The position numbers and the translations under genes were made by a program. Of a stretch of 64,000 nucleotides of DNA, positions 25,874-33,813 are shown piece by piece; positions within the stretch are counted from its first letter, which is position 1; each line of letters opens with the position of its first letter. The notes beneath the pieces were generated by a model, which worked only from the letters and a program-made list of their open reading frames with translations, made no database searches and was not told where the DNA came from. This DNA is from F1-60-MAGs104 sp964355975. GTDB taxonomy: Bacteria > Planctomycetota > Phycisphaerae > Phycisphaerales > SM1A02. The stretch covers positions 186,001-250,000 of the forward strand of contig CAYHFW010000001.1 of NCBI GenBank assembly GCA_964355975.1. Direction: 5' to 3'.

Positions 25874-27292
25874 TTACGCGTTGTTGCGCAGGTTGTTGCT
25901 CGCATTGAGCGCCGCGACTTTGTAACACTCTGCGAACGTGGGGCAGTTGAAGACATTCGAGAGAAAGAAATCGAGCCCCCCCTTGAGGCGCAGCACTGCT
26001 TGCCCAATGTGTACGAGTTCGGTCGCGCGCGCACCGAAGATGTGCACGCCCAGCAACACCTTTGTCTCACGGTGAAAAATGAGTTTCAGAAACCCCTCTT
26101 CAGTGTCTGCGATTTTTCCTCGGGCGATCTCGCTGTATCGCGCGACGCCAATCTCGTAGGGCACCTTGGCGGCGGTGAGTTTCTGCTCAGTCGCGCCGGC
26201 GCTGCTCAATTCAGGAATGGCATAGATGCCAAAGGGGTAGTCCTCGCCCATCGGGATCACTTCGGCCCCGAACATCACACATGCGGCGATTCGTCCTTGC
26301 GCAGCGCTCGTTGCAGCGAGGGCTGGAAACCCGATCAGGTCGCCCGCCGCAAAAATGTGGGCGACTTCGGTTCGGTAGTTGGCGTCGACTTTGATGCGCC
26401 CGCGTGCATCGGCGGTCAGCCCCGCACTTTCGAGGTGCAGTCCGTCGGTACATCCTTGGCGCCCCGCCGAAATGAGCGCAACATCGGCAGTCATCCGCTT
26501 GCCACTCTCGAGTTCGACGAGCGCGCGAGGCGGATCTGAGTCTGTCACGGCAATCTTGGCGACGGTTTCGTTGCACCGAAAAACGACATCGTGCTGACGC
26601 AGTTGATGGATCATCTCGTCAATCGTTTCGTGATCCATGAATGAAATCGGCCGTTCAGTGCGCTCGATGAGTGTGACCTTTGTGCCGAGCTGTGCAAACA
26701 TCGATGCGTACTCGACTCCGATCACGCCGCCTCCAATCACGATGAGTGTTCCAGGAATCGCCGCAAGCGATCCGATCGTGTCACTCGTCAGGATGATCGG
26801 TTGAGCGTCATTGCATTGATTCGGGCAATCGACTGGGACGATCGGGCGCGTTCCTGTCGCAAGAAGCACGAACTCAGTCGAAATGCGCCGGTCACCATTC
26901 GCGCTGTCGACTGCGATGGTGTGAGGATCGAGAAACGACGCAAATCCGTGCAAGATTTCGATGCCGTTGCGCAGCAGTGTGTCTCGAATGTCGCGCTGCT
27001 CTTCGCGGATGACCTCGTCGACGCGCTCGAGCAACATGGGCATTGTGAGTCGAAGTTGCCCAGCCCCTGCGGCCTCGAGCGACTTGCGCACCGTGCCGCG
27101 CTGCAAACTCACCACCGCTTCGCGAAAGGTCTTCGATGGCAATGTTCCGGTGTGCACCGAAACTCCGCCAACGCGTGGTTGACGCTCGATCATCGCAACC
27201 CGTTTCTTGAGCTTCGCCGCCTGAATCGCCGCATGTTGTCCCGCGGGACCGCTGCCGATGACGACGAGATCGAATTCGTAGAGTTGGTTCAT
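25874..27292 (-). CDS. sthA: soluble NAD(P)+ transhydrogenase
   Basis: 472-residue flavoprotein disulfide-reductase homologue. FAD motif VVIGSGPAGQHAAIQAAKL is at the N-terminus, NAD motif VIGGGVIGVEYASMFAQLG in the middle, and FAD motif HIFAAGDLIGFPALA after that, with a C-terminal dimerisation domain. The redox-active CX4C found in lipoamide dehydrogenase is absent: the corresponding segment reads VGGVSVHTGTLPSKTFREA. That loss is the mark of SthA (energy-independent NADPH to NAD+ hydride exchange). The start at 27292 follows family length. The divergent DUF2934 gene begins 63 bp away. Confidence 0.9.
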   Translation of the reverse strand: MNQLYEFDLVVIGSGPAGQHAAIQAAKLKKRVAMIERQPRVGGVSVHTGTLPSKTFREAVVSLQRGTVRKSLEAAGAGQLRLTMPMLLERVDEVIREEQRDIRDTLLRNGIEILHGFASFLDPHTIAVDSANGDRRISTEFVLLATGTRPIVPVDCPNQCNDAQPIILTSDTIGSLAAIPGTLIVIGGGVIGVEYASMFAQLGTKVTLIERTERPISFMDHETIDEMIHQLRQHDVVFRCNETVAKIAVTDSDPPRALVELESGKRMTADVALISAGRQGCTDGLHLESAGLTADARGRIKVDANYRTEVAHIFAAGDLIGFPALAATSAAQGRIAACVMFGAEVIPMGEDYPFGIYAIPELSSAGATEQKLTAAKVPYEIGVARYSEIARGKIADTEEGFLKLIFHRETKVLLGVHIFGARATELVHIGQAVLRLKGGLDFFLSNVFNCPTFAECYKVAALNASNNLRNNA

Positions 27293-27355
27293 GACGCGCG
27301 AAGGGTAGCGGCGACGCGATTCGCATCCTGAAGTCTGGTTGGATACCTTGGTGGC

Positions 27356-27766
27356 ATGCCGCAACCATCCAAGAAGTCACCTGCGAAGAAGCCAAGCAAG
27401 ATGAACGCCAACAAGGCTGCGAAGAAGGATGTGAAGGAGCCAGCCAGGACGATCGCCAGCAAGGCTGCGAAGAAGGCTGCGAAGAAAGCGGTCCAAAAGA
27501 TCGCCAAGCCAATCGCGAAGAAAGCAAAGAAGGCGCCCGCGAAGAAGACTCTCAAGAAGTCGACGAAGAGAAGTTCGGCGAAGCAGGTTGCCGCGAAGGG
27601 ATCATCCATCGTCGAGACTTCGGCCGTGACTTGGTCGCAATCGTCGACGGGACCATCGTTCGAGCAGGTGCAACTCGCCGCATATCACCGGTGGCTGCAG
27701 GGCGGCGCTGATGATCTCGACAACTGGCTCTCGGCCGAGGGCGACCTTCGTGGCAAGAAGGGCTGA
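27356..27766 (+). CDS. DUF2934 protein with histone H1-like lysine-rich N-terminus
   Basis: 136 residues in two parts. Residues 1-80 are mostly Lys/Ala with AAKKAAKKA-type repeats, like bacterial histone H1-like proteins and eukaryotic H1 tails. Residues about 95-130 form a DUF2934-like domain: FEQVQLAAYHRWLQGGADDLDNWLSAE, a small helical motif ending in an acidic DLxxWLxAE. It probably binds DNA non-specifically through the tail; the role of DUF2934 is unknown. The next gene starts within its last codons. Confidence 0.8.
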   Translation: MPQPSKKSPAKKPSKMNANKAAKKDVKEPARTIASKAAKKAAKKAVQKIAKPIAKKAKKAPAKKTLKKSTKRSSAKQVAAKGSSIVETSAVTWSQSSTGPSFEQVQLAAYHRWLQGGADDLDNWLSAEGDLRGKKG

Positions 27767-28448
27767 ACTGCGCGTGGGGCTCCGCGTCGTCGCCGCACTC
27801 GCATGCGCAGTGGTGTTGGCGTGCGCGGCGTGCACCCACGATCGCGCGCCAACGCAAGCCGCCAGCGCAACCGCGCAACCCAAGTGGATTTCACTCCTCA
27901 ACGGGCGTGACCTGACCGGATGGACTCCCTTCTTGGGCTCGACTGGCGACGCATCGAAGGTCTGGTTCGTCCGTGATGGAGTCTTGGTTTGCACAGGCTC
28001 GCCCGCTGGGTACCTCAAGAGCGATGGCGACTACACCAACTTTGAACTCGAGTTGCAGTGGAGATTTGATCCAACACTTGGTGCTGGAAATTCTGGCGTC
28101 TTGCTTCGCGTGCAGCCGCCTGATCAGGTTTGGCCCACATCGATCGAGGCACAGTTGCAGAGCCGCAGCGCTGGAGACATCTGGAACATTGGAAAGTTTT
28201 CGATGCACGCCGATGCGAGCCGCACTGAAGGACGCCATACGACGAAGGCCCATCCGACAAATGAGAAGCCCTTGGGAGAGTGGAATACGTACCTGATTCT
28301 GCTCGATCATGGCCGACTCGAGTTGCGCGTCAACGGTGAACTTCAGAATGTCGCCACGGACTGTGCTGTCATTGCGGGCAATATCGCTCTGCAGTCTGAG
28401 GGATCGCACATCGAGTTTCGGGCGATTCGAATTCGCCCACTCGAGTAG
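27750..28448 (+). CDS. DUF1080-family lipoprotein
   Basis: About 232 residues from a GTG at 27750 with GAGGG eight bases upstream; another GTG at 27774 and an ATG at 27711 are possible. The signal ends in LACAAC, so the protein is lipidated. The mature domain is DUF1080: WISLLNGRDLTGWTPFLG, WFVRDGVLVCTGSPAGYL, YTNFELELQWRFDP, GNSGVLLRVQPPDQVWPTSIEAQL, GEWNTYLILLDHGRLELRVNGELQN and IEFRAIRIRPLE. Expected to act on periplasmic keto-glycosides or related carbohydrates. It shares family but little detail with the DUF1080 protein at 25049. Confidence 0.86.
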   Translation: MARRAELRVGLRVVAALACAVVLACAACTHDRAPTQAASATAQPKWISLLNGRDLTGWTPFLGSTGDASKVWFVRDGVLVCTGSPAGYLKSDGDYTNFELELQWRFDPTLGAGNSGVLLRVQPPDQVWPTSIEAQLQSRSAGDIWNIGKFSMHADASRTEGRHTTKAHPTNEKPLGEWNTYLILLDHGRLELRVNGELQNVATDCAVIAGNIALQSEGSHIEFRAIRIRPLE

Positions 28449-28457
28449 CGTGGAGGC

Positions 28458-29114
28458 GTGTCCTGGGCGTTTGCTGAGTTTCTCGCCACATTCGTAGCGC
28501 TGATCGCGATCATTGATCCACTTGGAAATGTTGGAATCTTGCTCTCGATCACCGATGGCGATAGCGATCAAAAGCGTTTGAGCCAAGTGCGCCGCGGGCA
28601 TCTATTCGCAAGCATCTTGCTCGTGGTCTTTTACCTCGTCGGTACTCAGATCATGAACTTCTTTCACATCACAATCGATGCGGTGCGCGTCGGAGGCGGT
28701 TTGATCCTTCTGAAGATCGGATTTGACTTGCTCTCGATGCGCGAAGAGACGCGCTCAACTCGCGAAGAGCAGCTCGCAGATCGAACTCGCGCTGACGTCG
28801 CCTTCTTTCCACTTGCGATGCCGCTGATTGCGGGCCCAGGGGCGCTCACGCTCGTTCTCACCAAAGCGGGGAGCGCCTCGCACGGCACGGCATTGCTGAT
28901 GGGTGCCGATCTCGCGGCAATCTTGATCGCAGTGGGGGCGTCGTGCATGGTGCTCTCGAGCACGAAGTGGTTGCTTCGTGTCATGGGCGTGAGCGGTCTC
29001 GCCGCGGTGAGCCGCATCATGGGATTCCTGCTCGTCTGCATCAGCGTGCAGATGGTCATCTGGGGAGTGCAAGGCTTGATCAATCGCGGAGCGTTCGCGA
29101 CGTATCAACCATGA
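28458..29114 (+). CDS. MarC-family integral membrane protein
   Basis: 218 residues with about six transmembrane helices. The family segments are FVALIAIIDPLGNVGILLSIT near the N-terminus, IDAVRVGGGLILLKIGFDLLSM in the middle, and LAMPLIAGPGALTLVL, which is typical of MarC/UPF0056 proteins. The start is a GTG ten bases after the lipoprotein stop. The physiological role of the family is unsettled; the old link to multiple antibiotic resistance was not upheld. It converges on serC. Confidence 0.87.
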   Translation: MSWAFAEFLATFVALIAIIDPLGNVGILLSITDGDSDQKRLSQVRRGHLFASILLVVFYLVGTQIMNFFHITIDAVRVGGGLILLKIGFDLLSMREETRSTREEQLADRTRADVAFFPLAMPLIAGPGALTLVLTKAGSASHGTALLMGADLAAILIAVGASCMVLSSTKWLLRVMGVSGLAAVSRIMGFLLVCISVQMVIWGVQGLINRGAFATYQP

Positions 29115-29140
29115 CTGACCTCTGGCCGACCTGAGCGAAT

Positions 29141-30256
29141 TCAGCCATTACGCCGCATAAAGTCGCGCATGAACGATGCCAGTGCCTCGGCGCCTGCGAG
29201 CGGCATCGCGTTGTACATCGAGGCACGAATGCCGCCCGCATCGCGGTGGCCCGCGAGCCCATCAAGTTCGCCGCGCGTTGCCTCATCGATGAACTTCTTG
29301 TCGAGCGTTTCGCTCTGCAGTCGAAACGAGATGTTGATGGGACTGCGGCATTCGGGTCGACTCAGCCCGCGGTAAAAGCCGCCCGATCCATCGATGATTC
29401 CGTAGATGAGCGCAGCCTTCGCGTCGTTGCGCCTTTCGAATTCACGCGCGCCGCCCTCTTGGATCATCCAGCGAAACATGAGCCCCGCAGTGTGGATCGC
29501 AAATGTCGGCGGCGTGTTGATGCGACTCTCGTACTTCAAGTGCGCCGCGTATGAAAGCATCGACGGAAGGGGCCGCACAGGATTGTTGATGACGTCGCGC
29601 CGCGCAATCACGAGTGACATCGCTGCAACGCCCAAGTGCTTCTGCGCCGCGGCGTAGACCATCGCGTGTTTCGACCAATCCATTGGACGGCCGAAGATTT
29701 CGCTGCTCGCATCGCACACGAGTGGAACGCCAGGCGCCGCTTGCGGAGGCGTGTGAAAGCGCGTCCCGTGCACGGTGTTGTTCGAGCAGTAATGCAAGTA
29801 CGCAGCGCCTGGGGTTGGGATCATCTCGCCCGCAGCAGGCACGTGGTCGTATCGAAACTTCTTTCCCTCGAAGGGCACAGCGATCGTCGCCGTTGGAACT
29901 GCATCGCGTCCCTCAGTAATCGCCTTTGCAGACCAGACCTCTGTGTCGGGATAGTCGGCCGTGCCTCCGTCGGGCAGCAAGTTGAGTGGGATGAGTCCAA
30001 ACTGATTCGTCGCCCCGCCGCTGACGAAGAGAATCTCAAAGTCATCTGGAACTTCACCGAGTGTTCGGCACGACTCGATCGCTTCGGCGAGCACGCGGTC
30101 GTAGGTTGGTTGACGGTGACTGTGCTCAAGGATGCCGATCCCCGTGCCTTTGAGGTCGATGAGGTCTTCACGCAATTGCATGAGCACAGGCAGCGGCATC
30201 GTCGAAGGCCCGGCAGAGAAATTCCAGATACGGTGGGGTGGTCGGAGAGTTGTCAT
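29141..30256 (-). CDS. serC: phosphoserine aminotransferase
   Basis: 371-residue PLP enzyme converting 3-phosphohydroxypyruvate and glutamate to phosphoserine. Family marks: IWNFSAGPSTMPLPVL at the N-terminus, GIGILEHSHRQP, ILFVSGGATNQFGLIPLNLL, CSNNTVHGTRFH and the lysine region MVYAAAQKHLGVAAMSLVI, where the conserved Lys carries PLP. The ATG at 30256 overlaps the serA stop by four bases, so serA and serC are translationally coupled. The longer frame upstream lies inside serA. Confidence 0.94.
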   Translation of the reverse strand: MTTLRPPHRIWNFSAGPSTMPLPVLMQLREDLIDLKGTGIGILEHSHRQPTYDRVLAEAIESCRTLGEVPDDFEILFVSGGATNQFGLIPLNLLPDGGTADYPDTEVWSAKAITEGRDAVPTATIAVPFEGKKFRYDHVPAAGEMIPTPGAAYLHYCSNNTVHGTRFHTPPQAAPGVPLVCDASSEIFGRPMDWSKHAMVYAAAQKHLGVAAMSLVIARRDVINNPVRPLPSMLSYAAHLKYESRINTPPTFAIHTAGLMFRWMIQEGGAREFERRNDAKAALIYGIIDGSGGFYRGLSRPECRSPINISFRLQSETLDKKFIDEATRGELDGLAGHRDAGGIRASMYNAMPLAGAEALASFMRDFMRRNG

Positions 30257-31530
30257 GATGAGTGTGTGTTTGAATTGCGGCGGATTGCCTGCACGGTGAC
30301 GCCAAAGACATGGGGTGCTTGGCGAATCAGCGCGATGTCGCCTTCGGTTGGAGGGGCATTGAGATGAATACGTGCGATGGCCGCCTCGCCTCCCGCGCAG
30401 ATGACGTTTTCCATTTCTTCGACATTGATGCCGGCCTTGCCGAGCACTTCGAAGATGCTCGCAAAGACGCCTGGTCGATTGACATGGCGAATGTGGATCA
30501 GTGTCACGGCAGTGCTTTCGCCCGTGCGGTTGACGCATCCACTCACGGTGCCATGTTCGAGCCACTGCCGAACGATGCGAACCACTTCTTGGTCGACCGC
30601 CTCGCATGCTTGTGTTGTCATCGCCCCAGACTGCATTGTTCCATAGACGCCTGGCTGTTTGACGAGTTGCGCCAAGATCGGTCGCTCTGAGATCGACTTC
30701 TCATACTCGTGCAGGTCCATGCCCGCGCGAATGCCCTTCGTGCGCACGGCGTGCAGCAGCGCGGTTTCATTCACGACGCCGCCGAGGCTCGTGTTGATGA
30801 TTGTCGCGCCCGCATGCAGCGCATTGAAAAACTTCTCGCCCAGCAGGCCGTGCGACTCTTCGTTCGCAGTGACGCTCACACTGACGACGTCGGAGAGCTT
30901 CGCAAGATTGACGAGGTTTGCGCAGTAATCGATCCCGAGTGCATCGCAGCGCGCTTCTGTAATGTTGCGGCTCCAAGCAACGACATGCATTCCGAATGCC
31001 GCACCGCGTTTGGCAATCTCTTGGCCGACTTGGCCGAGTCCGACAATTCCCAATGTTCGGCCAGCGAGCCCAGCCGACTGCGTCTCATGACCTTCGCAAG
31101 ATTCGCCAGCGCGCACCGCGAATACGTTGTCTGGCAGTCGCCGATCACAACCAAGAATCAGCGCCCAAGCCAACTCAGCAACAGCGGCTGCGCTGCGCCC
31201 CGGGCAGTGCGCGACGAAAATTCCGCGGCGGCTCGCCGCATCGACGTCGATGTTGTCGGTCGTTGATCCTGTGCAGATCACGAGCCCGAGCCGTTCACTG
31301 GCATTCAATATCGCTGCGGTGACACGCATTGTCCGTACGACCAGGATGTCTGGCGCGATGTCGGCCACGGCAAGTTCGAGAGTTTCTGATGTCAGCAGCG
31401 TGTTGTGAATCGCATCACATCCAACCGCACGCAGTCCATCGATCCCATGCGCGCCGAATTGATCCACAACGAGCACGCGCGATGCGAGCGCAAGGGGAGT
31501 AGCCAGTGCCGTTGGGTCGGGTTCGTTCAT
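30253..31530 (-). CDS. serA: D-3-phosphoglycerate dehydrogenase-like protein with ACT domain, altered active site
   Basis: 425 residues. Substrate-binding region (TGSTTDNIDVDAASRRG), NAD motif GIVGLGQVGQEIAKR (161-175), and a C-terminal ACT domain (HIRHVNRPGVFASIFEVLGKAG) support SerA. The active site is unusual. Where D-2-hydroxyacid dehydrogenases have the NTARGG arginine, this protein has INTSLGG with Leu249. Where they have a PHxGA histidine, it reads GTMQSGAMT with Gln300. The catalytic acid appears retained in DLHEYE (Glu277). Coupling to serC argues that it is still the first serine-pathway enzyme, but it may be a divergent subtype or act on another 2-hydroxyacid. Confidence 0.82.
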   Translation of the reverse strand: MNEPDPTALATPLALASRVLVVDQFGAHGIDGLRAVGCDAIHNTLLTSETLELAVADIAPDILVVRTMRVTAAILNASERLGLVICTGSTTDNIDVDAASRRGIFVAHCPGRSAAAVAELAWALILGCDRRLPDNVFAVRAGESCEGHETQSAGLAGRTLGIVGLGQVGQEIAKRGAAFGMHVVAWSRNITEARCDALGIDYCANLVNLAKLSDVVSVSVTANEESHGLLGEKFFNALHAGATIINTSLGGVVNETALLHAVRTKGIRAGMDLHEYEKSISERPILAQLVKQPGVYGTMQSGAMTTQACEAVDQEVVRIVRQWLEHGTVSGCVNRTGESTAVTLIHIRHVNRPGVFASIFEVLGKAGINVEEMENVICAGGEAAIARIHLNAPPTEGDIALIRQAPHVFGVTVQAIRRNSNTHSS

Positions 31531-31548
31531 GTGAGCGATGCTAACTCT

Positions 31549-32796
31549 TCACGCGGGGGATTTCGTGGCGGGAGTCTCAAACGAGTGGGCGAAGAGTCCG
31601 CTGCGAAGTTTTGGATCGAACCAAGTCGACTTCGGCGGCATGATGAGCGAAGCGCGCGCGACTGTGAGCAGTTCTTCAATCGACGTTGGGTACATCGCGA
31701 ATGCCACATCGGCGTCGCCGCGCAACACGCGGCTGGCAAGTTGTTCGAGCGAGCATCCACCCAGAAAAGAGATGCGTGGATCGTTGCGCTCGTCGACGAT
31801 GCCAAAGATTGGTGCGAGCACATGATTCGAGAGTCGCACAACATCGAGGTGGTCAAGAGGTGACTCACTTGCGACCGTCGGCAAGCGCATGCGCCACCAG
31901 GTCTGATTCAGAAAAACACTGAGTTCTCCCCGTGCAAGAGGGGCAGTTCCAACGCTCTCAGAGATCGGCTCGAGTGTGCAGACTTGGGCGAGTGCGCGCT
32001 CAACGCTTTCGCTCGACTGTCCGCTCGCAAACCGTGCGAGTCGGTGGTAGGGCAGGATGTGCAGTTCTTCGGCGGGAAAAATCGTCGCAGGAAAACGATG
32101 TGCTTCATCGAACTCTTGGGAGGTTCCCTCTGTGGAATGCGCCTCTGCAACGCGCGCGGCGGCGGCACAACGATGATGTCCATCTGCGATGTAGGCCAGA
32201 TCAACCGCGCCGAAGATTGCACGGTAAGGGTCGACATCTTGCACATTCCAGAGAGTGTGCGTGACGCCATCCTTCGCACTGAAGTGGACGATCGGTCGGT
32301 GATTCATGTCGCGTGCAAGTTGCCGAGCGAGTTCAGGCTGATCAGTCACCGTCAGCAAGACTGGTTCGCAGTGTGCACCAACAGCGCGCATGTGTTCGAC
32401 TCGGTCATGCTCTTTGTCTGGACGAGTGAGTTCATGGCGTCGAATCGTTCCCGCGCGATAGTCATCGACTCCGACGCAGCAGACGAGACCTGCTTGCCTG
32501 CGTCCACCACTCGATTGGCGATAGACGTACATGCCGGCGACCGAGTCGCGCTCGAGGTATCCGCGCGCGATGAGGTCGAAGAAATTCTCGCGCGCGCGTT
32601 GGTAAACGTCATCCGCGTGCGGATCGCACTCGATGGAAAAGTCGACTTCGGCGCGCACGACCCGCATAAAACTGTTGGGCTTTGCCGAGGCAAGTTCAGC
32701 CGCCTGGGCGCGATCGACGACGTCGTATGGGGGGCACGAAACCTCAGAAACCCTGTGCGCAGGCGATCGGATGGCCGCAAAAGGGTAAATCTTCAT
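31549..32796 (-). CDS. DUF1015 family protein
   Basis: 415 residues, the first gene of the DUF1015-serA-serC unit (18 bp from serA). DUF1015 hallmarks are the N-terminal IYPFAAIRSPA, CPPYDVV, FMRVVRAEVD, MYVYRQ, LTRPDKEHDRVEHMRAVGA, and the strongly conserved LAYIADGHHRCAAAARVAE near the middle. The ADGHHR segment looks like an active site or nucleotide-binding element, but the family has no settled activity known to me. Its linkage with serine biosynthesis here agrees with the same linkage in many other genomes and suggests a role in serine or phosphoserine metabolism. Confidence 0.88.
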   Translation of the reverse strand: MKIYPFAAIRSPAHRVSEVSCPPYDVVDRAQAAELASAKPNSFMRVVRAEVDFSIECDPHADDVYQRARENFFDLIARGYLERDSVAGMYVYRQSSGGRRQAGLVCCVGVDDYRAGTIRRHELTRPDKEHDRVEHMRAVGAHCEPVLLTVTDQPELARQLARDMNHRPIVHFSAKDGVTHTLWNVQDVDPYRAIFGAVDLAYIADGHHRCAAAARVAEAHSTEGTSQEFDEAHRFPATIFPAEELHILPYHRLARFASGQSSESVERALAQVCTLEPISESVGTAPLARGELSVFLNQTWWRMRLPTVASESPLDHLDVVRLSNHVLAPIFGIVDERNDPRISFLGGCSLEQLASRVLRGDADVAFAMYPTSIEELLTVARASLIMPPKSTWFDPKLRSGLFAHSFETPATKSPA

Positions 32797-32883
32797 CGCA
32801 GGGGGGCGAAGTGTAACTGCGCCGGCGAAAAATATTGAAGTCTGCTGAAGTGGTCGCTGCAGGGGGTCGAATGAAGGTTCGCA

Positions 32884-33804
32884 ATGGAAGATCTGCCCTC
32901 AATCTCGTTCCTTCGCACCCTCATCGAGGCGAAGGACTCTGGTTCGACCGGTCATTGTGGACGGGTCGCGGCGATCGCGGCGGGGCTTGCGGAAGCGATT
33001 GGACTCGAGTCGGGCCAGGTCGAGTCGATTCGCTGCACCGCACAGATTCATGACCTCGGAAAGATTGCGATACCCGATGCAATCTTGCGCAAACCCACGC
33101 GACTGAATGATGAAGAGTTTGCAGTGATTCGTCGCCATCCGCAGGTCGGGGCGCGACTGCTAAGTGCCTTTCCAGAACTCGACTTCGCGCGCAGTGGCGT
33201 GCTCTCTCACCATGAACGGTGGGATGGTCAGGGCTATCCGTCGAGGCTCGGCGGCTCTGACATTCCAGTCGCATCGCGCATCATCGCCGTCGCCGACAGC
33301 TTCGATGCGATGACGAGCGACCGCGCCTACTCGCGGGCGAAGACGGCGCGCGAAGGGGTGCACGAAATTCTGCGCTGCGCTGGCACGCAGTTTGATCCGC
33401 AACTTGCGATTGCCTTTGCAGACACTTGCGGATCGTTCCTCTCATTCAACGAGCCTCGCAATCAAGAAGAAAGGCAACTCCGACTAGACGGCAGTGATTT
33501 TGGTGGTACTCTGCAAGGCGTAGTGGCGACGGATCGCCGATGGGGCGACCGAGAGCGCAATGTTGCAAGGAACCCGCACATGCTCGAGCAATCCACACGT
33601 CTCGTATCACTTCTGAGCAGAAGTTTGACCAGTTCTGAACGACTTGTTCTTGAACTTCATTACCTCGATCGGTTGCCGTCCCAAGAAATCGCCGAGATTC
33701 TTGAGACGACCGAAAGTCACATCGAACAGTTATTGAGCGATGTGCGTTCGCGAATCAGCGGGGTGCGCAGGACATTGGTCAGCGCGCTCTGCGAATCTGC
33801 TTGA
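32884..33804 (+). CDS. HD-GYP domain protein with sigma-70 region 4-like C-terminus
   Basis: 306 residues. Residues about 10-180 form a complete HD-GYP domain: HCGRVAAIAAGLA, the HD pair in QIHDLGKIAIPD, RHPQVGARLL, and HHERWDGQGYP followed by IPVASRIIAVADSFDAMTSDR. This is the metal and cyclic-di-GMP phosphodiesterase set. After a linker of about 60 residues, residues 240-295 read LTSSERLVLELHYLDRLPSQEIAEIL, then TTESHIEQLLSDVR: the helix-turn-helix pattern of sigma region 4. No receiver or membrane segment is present. A GAAGG ribosome site precedes the ATG. An internal start near 33581 could yield the HTH alone. Confidence 0.86.
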   Translation: MEDLPSISFLRTLIEAKDSGSTGHCGRVAAIAAGLAEAIGLESGQVESIRCTAQIHDLGKIAIPDAILRKPTRLNDEEFAVIRRHPQVGARLLSAFPELDFARSGVLSHHERWDGQGYPSRLGGSDIPVASRIIAVADSFDAMTSDRAYSRAKTAREGVHEILRCAGTQFDPQLAIAFADTCGSFLSFNEPRNQEERQLRLDGSDFGGTLQGVVATDRRWGDRERNVARNPHMLEQSTRLVSLLSRSLTSSERLVLELHYLDRLPSQEIAEILETTESHIEQLLSDVRSRISGVRRTLVSALCESA

Positions 33805-33813
33805 AGTCAGAAG

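Noticed and set aside
27356..27600. Lysine-codon repeats that could be read as a microsatellite
   Set aside because: They encode a coherent H1-like tail leading into a DUF2934 motif in the same frame.
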